The notes under the pieces: model-generated
Seen by the model: only the letters and a program-made list of their open reading frames with translations
Databases searched by the model: none
Told to the model about the DNA's origin: nothing
Shown: one piece after another, positions 46,251 through 57,163 of the stretch
Numbering within the stretch: position 1 is the stretch's first letter
How the letters are laid out: each line of letters begins with the position of its first letter
Assembly (NCBI GenBank): GCA_029204225.1
Contig: CM055097.1
Span: 44,478,942-44,542,941, forward strand
Source of the DNA: Diphasiastrum complanatum
Lineage: Eukaryota; Streptophyta; Lycopodiopsida; Lycopodiales; Lycopodiaceae
Direction: 5' to 3'
DNA: 64,000 nt
Made by a program: the position numbers and the translations under genes

Positions 46251-46901
46251 CTTTATTAATGTCTTTTCCATGCCAAAAGGCATATAAGACTAGTAAATGT
46301 ACATGTCAAGTATGTGGTAACCATAGGAGCGTATGAAACGTCTCCAAAACAGTAAAAAAGTAGCAATCTAGAGCTAAAGCTATAAATTGAAATAGATGTG
46401 ATGCTATTAGAAACATGTGGGAGCATGTATACTGCTAACAGTCATGAGTGAGATATGACGCTGTCATCTAGTCCTGTCCTGCTGGTGCTGATGATATAGA
46501 AGGATGTAATACGGCCTGTGGCATGAAGGGCCACTGGTGGTCTCTGACGTCGTCTGAGAGGATGAAGAGGTCTCCTCGTGATAGGTCGAGTAGCTCGTGC
46601 TGCAACATGGGTATGTGTGGGACGCTGTCTCTGGTCTCTGTGGGCAATTAGGTCATCATCATCATCGTCACCGTTATCAAAACGTCCTCTCCTCCTGGAG
46701 AAGAAAGAAGTGATCTGAGGCTGAGAAACCTGACTCGGCTGGGCTGTCTGATACAAATCCTGTCGTAGTATAAACATCTCTCGTATCATGAGTGCCGCGC
46801 ATCAGGGAATCCTCATAAGCTATGAGCGATCGTAAGGTGACAGGTGTGTCTCGGAACAAACAGTGGTATCTCCCTCTGATCTCATAATATACCGGGCACC
46901 T

Positions 46902-46903
<2 letters not shown>
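46251..46903 (-). pseudogene. LINE copy K, subfamily 2, 5'-truncated
   Basis: The 3' end CTTTATTAATGTCTTTT with hairpin ATGCC-AAAA-GGCAT is followed by a short non-coding part and the ORF2 C-terminal tail (FSRRRGRFDNGDDDDDDL near 46640-46700; CPVYYEIRGRYHCLF near 46855-46900). It ends at (GA)n. Confidence 0.85.
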
Positions 46904-46996
<93 letters not shown>

Positions 46997-47007
46997 AAGA
47001 AAGAAAG
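46904..47007. repeat. (GA)n with terminal (GAAA)n
   Basis: About 88 bp of GA then GAAA units, between LINE K and LINE L. Confidence 0.97.
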
Positions 47008-47268
47008 TAATGTCTGTTGAGTGCCCAAGAGCACATAATCATGATAGTGCGGTAGTTATCGACATTCATTGGATCACCAGCCTTGAGAATGGGATGGAGA
47101 AGATTCGTGCACCAATTGGTGGGGAAGTCGGAGGTAACAGACATGTTAAAAGTGTGGGCAATGTAAGGAGAGAGAAGTTGGGAGACAGGTTTGAGGAAGT
47201 CCGAGTTAAGTGAGTCGACGTCTTTCACTTTATGGGGTTGGGCTTTACAAATCGCGGATTCAACTTGG

Positions 47269-47589
47269 TCAGAGGTAAAAAGAGAAAATGTAGCGGGTCA
47301 AGAGATAGGGATAGGGGGAGCATCTGTAGTGTATAATCGAGTAGCATATTCCACCCACCCCCCGTAGGAATGGTCTAAATACTGAGTGCCAAGAGAAATT
47401 TGTCACCATAAGGAGAGGGCGAAATTGAGACTCATGAGTCTCTGCTAGAAGTAAAATATCTGTACAAGCAAGAAAGGACTGCAAGTCACCTGCAGAAGAG
47501 GAAGAGTGGAAGCCATTACAATTCCAAAAACCAATACGAAGCTTCATAGGAGATCTCGAGTTGCTTCCATGCCCGGGAGCCCCAATTCC
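47269..47589 (-). pseudogene. LINE L ORF2 endonuclease start
   Basis: In the same frame as ORF1, the TAG at 47590-47592 is followed by a linker with GAPGHGSNSRSP and then MKLRIGFWNCNGFHSSSSAG and DILLLAETHES. The frame decays after about 85 residues. Here an ATG does precede the endonuclease, unlike LINE E. Confidence 0.82.
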
Positions 47590-48360
47590 CTATAGAGAGC
47601 GTTCATAGTATCGTGGCTTGCCGTCAATAAACACCACCCGTTGCCCTTTTTCCTTAGCTTCTTGTATGATTTTTTTCCTTGCTAACCATTGCGTATGAGT
47701 TAAATCATCATCCATAAAAATAAAAGTCCCTTTCAGCTTGGCTCGAAGTTTCAAAGCAGCATTACGATGTACGAGAGACCGGAATTTAATAAATAAAACG
47801 TTCTTGTCATACTTGCCTCTCCAAGCAGTTTCAAATCCCTCAGTTGAGTGTGAAATTTTATTGGTAAGTAAATCCTTAGCTTCCTCAAGAGGTTTTCCAG
47901 CATTTGAGATGCCTTTCACTCTAATATTAAGAGCTTTTTTGGCTCTTTTCTCTTGCTCAGAAAATATGCTTTCTAGTCTTGAGTCAATTGAAACATTCGT
48001 AGGCAAGTCGATCATACCATTATCTTTCTTGAACAGTGCTGCCCATGATTTTGCCTCTTCCACTTGTTTCTCAAGGCTGGAACTCTTGTTAGAAGTTTCT
48101 GCAAGATCCGTAGTAGATGATGGTAATAGTGTTCGTATCTGGCCGATCTCATCCCGCAGTTTTTGAACCTCCAATTTGAGCGTTGCATTTTCTCCTTGTA
48201 CTTCTGAAAATAGTGCATACAATTGCCCTACATGATAATGAACGTCTTCCGGCAGAATAGAGCGAGGGATAGTTGGAGGTGAGACTTTAGATAGTACAAA
48301 TGGAGGAGTAGAAGGATTACGAGGAAGAGCATAGGGAGGTGTAGCTGGTTCTATTTGATT
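47590..48360 (-). CDS. LINE L ORF1: coiled-coil RNA-binding protein
   Basis: The frame is open from near 48360 to TAG 47590-47592 with no clear ATG; an ATG-bearing start may be lost in the repeats. It has a Pro-rich start (TPPYALPRNPSTPP), a coiled coil (NATLKLEVQKLRDEIGQIR, SSLEKQVEEAKSWAALFK), an RRM region (KKALNIRVKGISNAGKPLEE) and the end FMDDDLTHTQWLARKKI followed by QRVVFIDGKPRYYE. It is the best-conserved relative of ORF1 at 28942-29850. Confidence 0.75.
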   Translation of the reverse strand, partial: NQIEPATPPYALPRNPSTPPFVLSKVSPPTIPRSILPEDVHYHVGQLYALFSEVQGENATLKLEVQKLRDEIGQIRTLLPSSTTDLAETSNKSSSLEKQVEEAKSWAALFKKDNGMIDLPTNVSIDSRLESIFSEQEKRAKKALNIRVKGISNAGKPLEEAKDLLTNKISHSTEGFETAWRGKYDKNVLFIKFRSLVHRNAALKLRAKLKGTFIFMDDDLTHTQWLARKKIIQEAKEKGQRVVFIDGKPRYYERSL

Positions 48361-48364
48361 TAAA

Positions 48365-48506
48365 GCGATGGCTCAGATGGTCAGACCAACGATGGCTCAG
48401 ACCTCCTAACTCAAACAGCGATGGCCAGATGGCTCAAACCAGCGATGGCTCCCTCCTGGCTCAGACCTACAGCGATGGCAGCGATGGCTCAGACCAGCGA
48501 TGGCTC
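48365..48506 (-). repeat. tandem-repeat 5' region of LINE L
   Basis: Five or more imperfect repeats around agcgatggctcagacc lie between ORF1 and the GA run at 48507-48522. Confidence 0.7.
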
Positions 48507-48630
48507 AGAGAGAGAGAGAGAGAAAGTGGAGTTAAACTTCGGAGGGAAAGATATAAAATCAAAAAAGATAGTAGATATTCAATAATTGAGAAGTTAAAAC
48601 TTAGGAGAGAGGAGATAAAAGAGGGGTTGT

Positions 48631-48696
<66 letters not shown>
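48507..48696. repeat. two (GA)n tracts around a short unassigned segment
   Basis: GA runs at 48507-48522 and 48635-48696 flank about 110 bp of purine-rich sequence that matches nothing else in the window. Confidence 0.9.
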
Positions 48697-48699
<3 letters not shown>

Positions 48700-48810
48700 T
48701 TTAAATGTCTTTTCCATGCCAAAAGGCATATGAGACAAAAAGTACATATCAAGTGTGTGGTGCAATTAGGAGCGTGCAAAACGTCTCCAATAACGATAAG
48801 AAAACATATA
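48697..48810 (-). mobile_element. LINE copy M, very short 3' end, subfamily 2
   Basis: Only the subfamily-2 3' end is present (CTTTTTAAATGTCTTTT, hairpin ATGCC-AAAA-GGCAT, AAGTACATATCAAG). It aligns with LINE H and K over about 110 bp. No coding sequence is left. Confidence 0.8.
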
Positions 48811-50612
48811 TGAGATGTAACCACTAAAACAACTAATCAATAGCCACCCACTAGCCGTCCAGCAGTCAACAACATTTTTCAGGGGGCAGTTCAGCACCCT
48901 TGAGAGGGAATGCTGATTGCTCGCCAAAATAAAATCAGCATCATGAGGTAGATCATACTTGAGCCCAGGAAAAACGTTATTCTTGAAGATATTGTGAACA
49001 ATTTTGTATAATTTGTCCCTCATAAGGCCTTTTTTTTGAAAGGCATTAATTAGCGTCTATACTTCTAACATGAAAGTATTATGATTGCTACAGCAGTATA
49101 TGGCAGCAATGACCTGCAAAATTATGACTCTAGATGAGTTAAATATAGATCTATCGGATGCGAGATGAATATACTGAAAAACAGATAAGGGTAGACCCCT
49201 CCTTTTATCGTATTTGGCCATATGAAAACACCCAGGTGTCAAATTTAGTTGTAATGTTTAAGAAACTGAAAGTATAGTTTTCAACAATGTCAGACTTGAT
49301 ATCAAGATATCTAAGTGGATAAATCCAAAAAGGGTTAGTCTCACTTGTGGTTGCTCTTTGTCTAGAGAAAACATAACCTTGGGGTTATTGGCAAAACAAA
49401 CATCATCTATGTAACGGAAAGTATATTCAAAAACCCGCATACTGTCAAGCTCGCCAAGTTTTGCAAGTCTCTTGATAAATGTATTTTATAGTAGGTCAGA
49501 TACCAATTACACCACATAGGGGAACAAGAAAAAGGAAAGAATTTGATAAGGTTGTTCATCATAAACCACACAGCATGGTCGAACCAAATAATGGAGGAGT
49601 TGTTATTGCATTTGTCACCACAAGAAAGGCCTTTTCTAGTTCCAGATGCGGGCTTGGTGTAAATTCATCCTTTTAAAACCAATCTCAAAATGACCTCTAG
49701 TTCTGGCCCAAGTTTGCTCAGAAGGACGTCTAGAAGGCTCAAATTTATTAATGCTGATCACAATATTGAAAGTAGTGGGAGTGTCAAAAGCAGGATTTTT
49801 ATGCAAAATAGCGAGTTTACAAGTCTGAATCTCGGCATCAGTCAAGTGGGCAAGCATAATTCAGAGTTCAATAGAGATAGGGGCAAGAAAATTAACTGTG
49901 GGTAGACTCTAGAGTTTAAGGCAGTTTTAGTTGCTTTGAACTCAATGGTTTGCATAGGGACTAATGGGACTTGGCAGCTTTTGGCTTGGCAAAACTCAAA
50001 GGAGGATTGACTGTCAATACCACAAATTTGTTGAGAAAACATTTCTCATTGAGAAGCACTTTTTTCATCTAGATCCTCCATAAAAACTAAAGGGTGTGGA
50101 GAAAGAGGTGGAGCAATGATAGGGGAAGATACCTCAAAAGTAACACCATTCTCTTTTTCAAGACAAGTAAAAACCTTACGTATGTGAGAGTAGCAAAATT
50201 TCTCTTCCTCTTCAAACTTATCAACACAACTAAAATATGCATTGAAAATCCTAAAATGTACTCCAAAAACTACATACAAAGAGCAGTGAACCATGCTAGA
50301 GGTAGATCGCTGGCCAACATGCACTCACATACTTGAAAAACGTTTTATCCAAGCTTCAATAGTCAAAACAATGCCTTATGGACCAACGCCCCATTGTACA
50401 CCATGAATGAGCACAATTGCTAGCCAAAAATTGCAATGGGAAGAGGAGGAAGAAGAAAGAACTTTCAGCATGAGAGAGGAGTACATCGCTGCCCCACTCC
50501 CTCTTTAATTGTTTTTTCAAGTCATAGTAGGGCTCCCTATTAGCTACAATGCCCATCGTTGGATCAAAAGCCCTGAGAAAGGACAAATCCTCACCGTCTG
50601 TAAGAAACTTGT

Positions 50613-50970
50613 TGTTACGAGCTCGTAACCAGTGCCGAACCCTAGGGAACACAGATAGGTCAGATACCACAGTCAGGGTCGTGTCCAGTGTACATGACCA
50701 ACAGGGCAAGACAATGTGAGTAGTGTGCCCCAGCACGGTCCATAGCCATGGCGGGCCTAACACAGCCTAGGGACCCTGTCAGCAGGATAGGGCCCCCAGT
50801 TGGGTCCCGACGTGCAGTCGACCACGTCAGTGCCACGTGGCCGACACTTGGCAGTTGCATGCTACCAGTCCTCACACTGGGCTAGGAGGGGCTTACTCTA
50901 TATCAGGGAGTAGGCAAGGTTGGGTGGATCAGTTAGTGTTTGCCCTACTGTGGTGTTAGGATTTATTACA
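50613..50970 (+). repeat. 5' LTR of Ty3 copy D
   Basis: TGTTACGAG at the start, TTATTACA at the end. The perfect 16-bp palindrome GTTACGAGCTCGTAAC lies at 50614-50629. Confidence 0.97.
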
Positions 50971-50987
50971 CTGGTATCAGAGCCATC
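50971..50987 (+). other. primer-binding site of Ty3 copy D
   Basis: CTGGTATCAGAGCCATC follows the LTR with one spacer base. It is complementary to initiator methionine tRNA. Confidence 0.9.
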
Positions 50988-51743
50988 TCCATCCTAGGGA
51001 GTTAGGAGCAGCAGTAGAGAAAGCTATCAGAAGATAGGAAGTGTTTCTCAGATTCTCAGAGAGGAATAGAGGAGGAGGATCGCTGTAGGAGCAGCCTTCA
51101 AACTTCTGATTTCCACTGAGAAATCACAGTAGCAAGGAGTCAGATTCCAAGTGTAGGTAACTCGCTGAAAAAACAGCTGTTTCTCACTGAGTTTAGAGGA
51201 TTCTCTATAGTTTTCCCATCGAAATTAGAGTAGGAAGAAGCCAGCACCTCCATCGCTGTACAGTCAGAGACCTACATCTGATTTCCAGGGAAAAGGTTAT
51301 TGGTTCTCAGCGAGTTTGAAGCCAAAAAAGAGGAGCAGGGCCAGCGCTGCCAGTGCTTCTGAAAATCTGGTTTTGCGACAAGTTTTTGGGCCCCAACGTC
51401 AGAGATTTGGAGCAAGAGGATTCCTACCAAATCAGCGAGTAGGAGACTTCTGAAATTTCAGAATTCAGAAGGGTTTTTGGACTTCACATTTGCCATTTTG
51501 TGGACAAATTGAGATGTTGTCAGACCAACGAGGGGGGATAGCAAAAGTTTCAGATCTTGTTGCACATTTTCCAACCTCAAATCAGATTGAGAAAGAAGCT
51601 GAGAAGGGCTTTTCTGTATTCTCTCTGTGGAAGTACAGTTCTCAGAAAGAGCTAAGTTTCCTTTCCCTTGTACAGTTGTAAATTACTCTTTTAGAATTTT
51701 TTTTTCCTTCAGAAGTTAAGGTAACTCTCTTTCAGTTCCGAAG
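50988..51743 (+). other. leader of Ty3 copy D
   Basis: Non-coding leader before gag, collinear with 3541-4331 of copy A but with indels. A 63-codon frame at 51490-51681 has no recognised features. Confidence 0.7.
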
Positions 51744-54700
51744 ATGACCACTCCTCAGGGACCTGATCAACCCCCGGAGAGAGGCTTCGACGAACTTGAA
51801 ACAGAAGCCTTGGCTTACAGAAAAGGGAAGGAACCCAAGGAAGTAGAAGAACAGGAACAGTTCGCCAAAGAACTCGACGAACTGGTTACCAAGGAGCAGT
51901 TCCTCCAATTGGTAACAGAAGTGGATGAACTGAAGTTGGCATTAGCCAATTTCAAGTCCAGTGTGGACGACTCGTTCGCTGAACTCAAAAACTTGATTTT
52001 GAGTTCCGCGAAAGGAAGCCTTCCCTCCACTTCTCAGTTATCCCCTTCTCCACTTCCATCAGTTTCGAGTGAGACCTTACGGTCTCACCCCAGTGTTTTT
52101 AAAGATTTAAAGCCTCCTACTTTTAATGGGGAAGAGAAGGATAGAAATGCAGATATTCTACAAACCTTCCTCAGCAAATGGAAGAACATTCATGCTCTGA
52201 AACAGACCCCTGACCATTTGCAAGCTATTGAGGCCAGTCTTTCCTTAGGGCCTATGGCCTATAAGTGGTGGTTAAATCTCCAGGAGACTGGGCAGACTCC
52301 CCGGTCATGGAAAGCTTTTGAAGAAGCTTTCCTAAGAGAATTTCTACCAGAGAATGAACTGGATAGAGTCTGGGAAGCCTGGGAAAGAACAGTAATGGAT
52401 AAATCCCTCATCCAATATATCTCGCAGTATCGAGAAGCAATTTTAAAGATTAAAAATATGGATGACTATCAGAAAATCAGGGGATTTGTCCGTGGCCTCA
52501 AAGATGAATATAAAGTAGAGGTCCAGAGAAACTCGCCTACTACCCTTGAGCAAGCTCTCAAATATGCTCAAATCTATGATGATTCAGTGGGTAGGAAGAG
52601 AGCGAAACAGCAACCACTTTCTGAGCAGCTTCCTCAGAAAGACTTTCAATTTAAAAAGAAATTTTTAAAAAGAAAGAAAGAAGATAAATTTAAAGGTGAA
52701 GCTCCTCAGAAACGCCCTTCACTCATACAGCCCTTAAAACCAGATGATTTTGAGAAAGCCAAACAAGAACGTTTGTGCTTTGTGTGTATGGGCAAGGGAC
52801 ACACAGTCAGACAGTGTCCCAAGGGGCCTTTCACTAAAAAAGATAAAAAAGATAAAAAACAAGTTCATCTTGTTCAGACTGTATGTTTCCCCAATGACTC
52901 GGCAGCTTCCGAGATCAAAGTGTATCATGAAGATCATGAACACTGTTGCCAGCTGACCTCTGCAATGCTAGCGAGACCCTTCAGCTTTGGGCCGCATGAC
53001 CTAGTACGTATGCATGGGAAAGTTGGTAACCAGTTAGTAAGAGTCATGGTTGATGATGGGGCAACCCATAATTTCATCAACCACACCCTGGTTAAAAAGC
53101 TTAAACTACCAGAGGTACTTAGTCAGCATAGGTACATAGTTTCATTAGCTAAGGGTGAAGATAAAAAAATATGGGAAACTATGGTAAGTAAGTTAAATCT
53201 TGGTATTCAGGGGTACCAAGATGAAATAAACTTTCAAATAATGCACCTGGATTGAACAGACATTGTTCTCGGGAGAGACTGGCTCTACAGTTTAGGACCT
53301 TCCCTCCACAGAAACTATCAGGAGAAAACCCTCAGCTTTCAGCATAAAGGCCGAGAGATCCAGTTGCATGGGTAGCATGATGTTCCCAACAGCCCTATGG
53401 TCTGCAGTTCAGAGCTCTATCAGCTAATCGGAGACGAAGACCATCAGGTATTCTTATGTGACTTTCAGTTTATTCCTGAAGTTTCTATTTCCAGTTCTAT
53501 TCAGCAGAAAATCAGTAAATTAGAAACTTTATTGTCTAAATTTAAAGATGTTTTTCCTGAAGATTTGCCACATGGTTTACCACCTAGCAGAGAGGTAGAT
53601 CATGTAATAAACCTAGTACCAGGTACAACACCTGTTTCTAAACCTCCGTATCGGGTCAGCCGAACAGAGGATGAAGAAATAACTAGACAGTTAACAGACT
53701 ATCTTGGGAAAGGCCAAATTCAGACCAGTAGTTCACCATGGGCCTCACCAGTCCTGTTGGTGAAAAAGAAGGAGGGGTCTATGCGTCTTTGCGTAGATTA
53801 CAGAGCCCTCAATAAAGTCACAATTAAGAATAAATACCCTATGCCTCGGGCAGACGAGTTGTTTGATCAACTCGACGGGGCTAAGTTTTTCAGCAAGATA
53901 GACCTCAGATCGGGATATCATCAAGTCCGTATAAAATCGGAAAATGTCTCGAAAACAGCTTTTAGGACTCGTCACGGTCATTATGAGTTTAAGGTGATGC
54001 CATTTGGGCTCACAAATGCTCCAGCTACCTTTATGACCTTGATGAACAGTGTCCTCAGACCATACTTGGGTAAGTTTGTAGTCGTATTTTTAGATGACAT
54101 CCTCGTCTACAGCAAAACGAGGAAGGAGCATCTAAAACACCTCAGAAAGGTGTTTCGACTGCTCAGAAAGCATAAGCTTTATGCTAAACAATCCAAGTGT
54201 GAATTCTTCGTTGAAGAAGTAGCATATTTGGGTCACATTATCTCTTCAGATGGGATTAAGATGGACCCAAATAAGGTTAAAGCCATACTCAGTTGGCTGA
54301 GACCTCAGAATATTTTGGAACTTCAAATCTTTCTTGGTCTGGCGGGATATTACAGACGATTTGTCAAGGAATATGCTCAGATAGCAGTTCCTATGACAAA
54401 TCTTCTTAAGGGGAAGGGAAAGGAGTTCATTTGGGAGTCCGCACAACCGGAGAGCTTTGATGCTCTCAAAACAGCCTTAGCTACAGCACCAGTCTTAAAA
54501 GTCGTCGACCCCAATCAGCCATTTGTGGTCGAAACAGATGCTAGCGACTTTGCAGTAGGTGCCGTGCTAACTCAGGGTGGACGACCAGTTGCGTTCGAGA
54601 GTAAAAAACTCGAGCCAGCTCAGACTAGGTACTGTGCCTATGAAAAGGAACTCTTTTCTATAGTCCATGCCCTTAAGACTTGGAGGCATTATTTGTATGG

Positions 54701-56531
54701 TGCCAACTTTGAGGTCCTGACAGACCATGAGAGTCTCAGATACCTTTGCAATCAACCTGAGCTTAGAGGTCGGAAAGCTCGTTGGGCAGAGTTGATGCAA
54801 GAGTTTGACATGTCTATCAGATATAGGCGTGGAAAATTCAATACAGTAGCAGATGCCCTTAGCAGAATGCCTATGATAAACGAGCTGAGTTTTACTCAAA
54901 TTTGTAATGAGTTACTCGAGTCCTTGAGAGGGAAATGTCAGCATGATGCATTCTTCTCTATTATCTGGAACTCAGTCCAGAATAGACAGTTACAGACTCC
55001 AGAACCAGTTCCCGGGGTTGGTGCCAGTTCATCCAAGAATACGGCAGCTTCCGTTGAGGATGATGATGAGTCCGAGTATACGTCGTCAGATGACGTTGAG
55101 GATTCTGAGCCTGTATTACCCAAGCAAACCCCTGTGGTTGAGGGTCAGTTGACTCAAGGATTCAAATGGAAACAGTATTCCATTCAGGACGAGTACTTGC
55201 TCTATAGAGATAGAGTATGTGTCCCCAATTCAGAGGATTATAGGCAGCAGGTCCTATATGAATGTCATGACAATCCTAGCGCGGGACACCCAGGCATACA
55301 GAAGACCTATGAGCTTCTTCGTAGGCAATTTTTCTGGCCCAGTATGAAAAAGGACGTCCACCAGTATGTAACCAGTTGCCAGAAATGTCAAGTAAATAAA
55401 GCAGAGCGTTTAAAGGCAGGAGGGTTGTTGCAGCCCTTAGAAATACCAGCTGGTAAATGGGAGAGTATCTCCATGGATTTTATAGTAGGCCTGCCTAAAA
55501 CCCAAAAGGGTAATGACGCTATATGGGTCACAGTTGACCGTCTGACCAAAATGGCTCATTTTATTCCAACCAAAACAACAGTTAGAGCTCCAGAGTTAGC
55601 GAGGTTGTTTGTAGACGGGCTATTAAAATTGTACGGTCTACCTTCCGGCATAGTCAGCGACCGGGACAGTAAGTTTAATGGAAATTTTTGGAGGGCAGTA
55701 TTCCATCATCTCCATACTAAACTTAATATGAGTACCACCGACCATCCACAGACGGACGGTCAAACAGAAAGGGTAAATCAAGTGCTGGAGGATATGCTTC
55801 GTGCATACGTCAGCAAGAGGCAGACTAATTGGGAGGAGTATCTCTCGATATTAGAGTTTGCTTACAACAGTACCAAACATTCAGCTACGGGATACAGCCC
55901 ATTTATGCTGATGTACGGTTTTCAGCCACACTCACCCACAGCTATAGGGTTTAAACAAGAAAAAGTTGAAGCAGCCAGAAACTTTTTAGAAGACCTAAAC
56001 CAGATGATAGAACATGCTAAGCGTAGCATTAGACAATCCCAGGATCGAGCCAGGCATTATGCAGATCTACACAGACGGGATGTGCAGTTCTCCACTGGTG
56101 AGAAAGTCTACTTGAGAGTCCCAGTTGACTCTAAAACCCTCAAATCAGGAGTGTGTGCTAAGTTGTCTCCAAGGTATTGTGGTCCCATTACCATCAGTAG
56201 GAGACTAGGCGAGGTCACCTATGAACTAGAACTCCCACACAGCAGTAAGGTTTTTCCAGTCTTTCATGTAAGTCAGTTACGAAAAGCCTTAACCAGATCA
56301 GATAATCTGGTAGGGGACAGTGTTCTAGTTCTCCCATTGGATCCTCAACAACCTCCACATGAACCAGAGGAAATTCTTGATAGTAGAGAGACGCAGACTC
56401 GTCATACTCTATACCGAGAATATCTGGTTAAGTGGAATGATCAGCCTGTTGAGAATGCCACTTGGGAAAGAGGCAGCGTCCTTCGCAAGATTTTTCCAGA
56501 CTTTGTCTTAGAGGACCAAGACGGTTCTTAA
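51744..56531 (+). pseudogene. gag-pol polyprotein of Ty3 copy D, two in-frame stops
   Basis: ATG at 51744. The frame continues to 56531 except for TGA at 53253-53255 and TAG at 53373-53375, both in the protease-RT region. Gag: acidic coiled N-terminus, core with KWWLNLQETGQTPRSW, CCHC knuckle CFVCMGKGHTVRQC (52779-52820). Protease: VMVDDGATHNF (53045-53080). [35 protein letters not shown] (near 54090). RNase [15 protein letters not shown] (54530). Integrase: HHCC zinc region (55260-55390), [24 protein letters not shown]-terminal chromodomain: [19 protein letters not shown] (56420-56480). Everything from RT onward is intact (1044 codons from 53397), so only the stops block a full polyprotein. 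Confidence 0.95.
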
Positions 56532-56542
56532 GGGGGAGGGAG
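56530..56542 (+). other. polypurine tract of Ty3 copy D
   Basis: AAGGGGGAGGGAG lies directly before the 3' LTR, in the position where plus-strand DNA synthesis is primed. It overlaps the end of pol by two bases. Confidence 0.88.
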
Positions 56543-56900
56543 TGTTACGAGCTCGTAACCAGTGCCGAACCCTAGGGAACACAGATAGGTCCGATACCAC
56601 AGTCAGGGTCGTGTCCAGTGTACATGACCAACAGGGCAAGACAGTGTGAGTAGTGTGCCCCAGCACGGTCCATAGCCATGGCGGGCCTAACACAGCCTAG
56701 GGACACTGTCAGCAGGATAGGGCCCCCAGTTGGGTCCCGACGTGCAGTCGACCACGTCAGTGCCACGTGGCCGACACTTGGCAGTAGCATGCTACCAGTC
56801 CTCACACTGGGCTAGGAGGGGCTTACTCTATATCAGGGAGTAGGCAAGGTTGGGTGGATCAGTTAGTGTTTGCCCTACTGTGGTGTTAGGATTTATTACA
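56543..56900 (+). repeat. 3' LTR of Ty3 copy D
   Basis: Same length as the 5' LTR. Followed by the CTTGT duplication. The terminal palindrome lies at 56544-56559. Confidence 0.97.
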
Positions 56901-57129
56901 CTTGTGGGGCAAGTTATTGCACATCCCAAGAACCTCCCTTTTAAGAAAGAAAAACCAATCTTGATTACATTATCGTAGATGTGGTTAACTAAGTAACGTA
57001 AAAAAAAACCGGTACTCTCTTTATAAGAGTTTTCGAAATGAGCACATAGTCGTATAGGGGTTGTATTTGTAGCCTTGTTCAGCATTAGCACGGGAAGTAA
57101 TTTGATAAAATAGCATCCATGTGTGTGTG

Positions 57130-57131
<2 letters not shown>

Positions 57132-57160
<29 letters not shown>
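57132..57160. repeat. (GA)n microsatellite
   Basis: GA tract preceded by a short GT run (57120-57130), bordering the 3' tail of LINE N. Confidence 0.95.

Positions 57161-57163
<3 letters not shown>

Larger units (their letters stand above)
47008..48506 (-). mobile_element. LINE copy L, internally deleted but with its 5' end
   Basis: The 3' end (hairpin 47021-47034) jumps directly to mid-RT (YRTIMIM near 47040). That piece runs to about 47340 and then jumps to the endonuclease N-terminus (MKLRIGFWNCNG). ORF1 (47590-48360) and tandem-repeat 5' sequence (48365-48506) follow. At least two large internal deletions removed most of ORF2. (GA)n lies on both sides. Confidence 0.83.
50613..56900 (+). 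mobile_element. Ty3/gypsy chromovirus, family 1, copy D (complete, with target duplication)
   Basis: Two 358-bp LTRs differ at four positions (about 98.9 percent identical). The element is bordered by CTTGT at 50608-50612 and 56901-56905. Order: LTR, primer site, about 760-bp leader, gag-pol in one frame, polypurine tract, LTR. It is the youngest-looking family-1 copy and split the RT-like relic around it. Confidence 0.97.
48830..57125 (-). pseudogene. decayed reverse-transcriptase-like relic of uncertain class, split by Ty3 copy D
   Basis: Minus-strand sequence at 56901-57125 continues at 48830-50612 after Ty3 copy D is removed. Upstream blocks: LRYLVNHIYDNVIKIGFSF (about 56950-57010) and FDPTMGIVANREPYYDLKKQ (about 50510-50570), not recognised. 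Downstream: a CSPMWCNWYLTYYK-like block (about 49490-49530), FRYIDDVCFANNP (about 49380-49415), LPLSVFQYIHLASDRSIFNS (about 49140-49195) and a C-terminal KLYKIVHNIFKNN block (about 48985-49015). The YxDD core and the later Q-Y-x-H-x-x-S pattern suggest an RT, perhaps Penelope-like. It differs from the Ty3 and LINE enzymes here. Many stops. Confidence 0.4.

Noticed and set aside
46863-47213. Plus-strand frame with a long alternating Glu-Arg run
   Set aside because: It is a translation of the (GA)n tract and antisense LINE; the same artefact occurs at 48429-48704 and 63302-63334.
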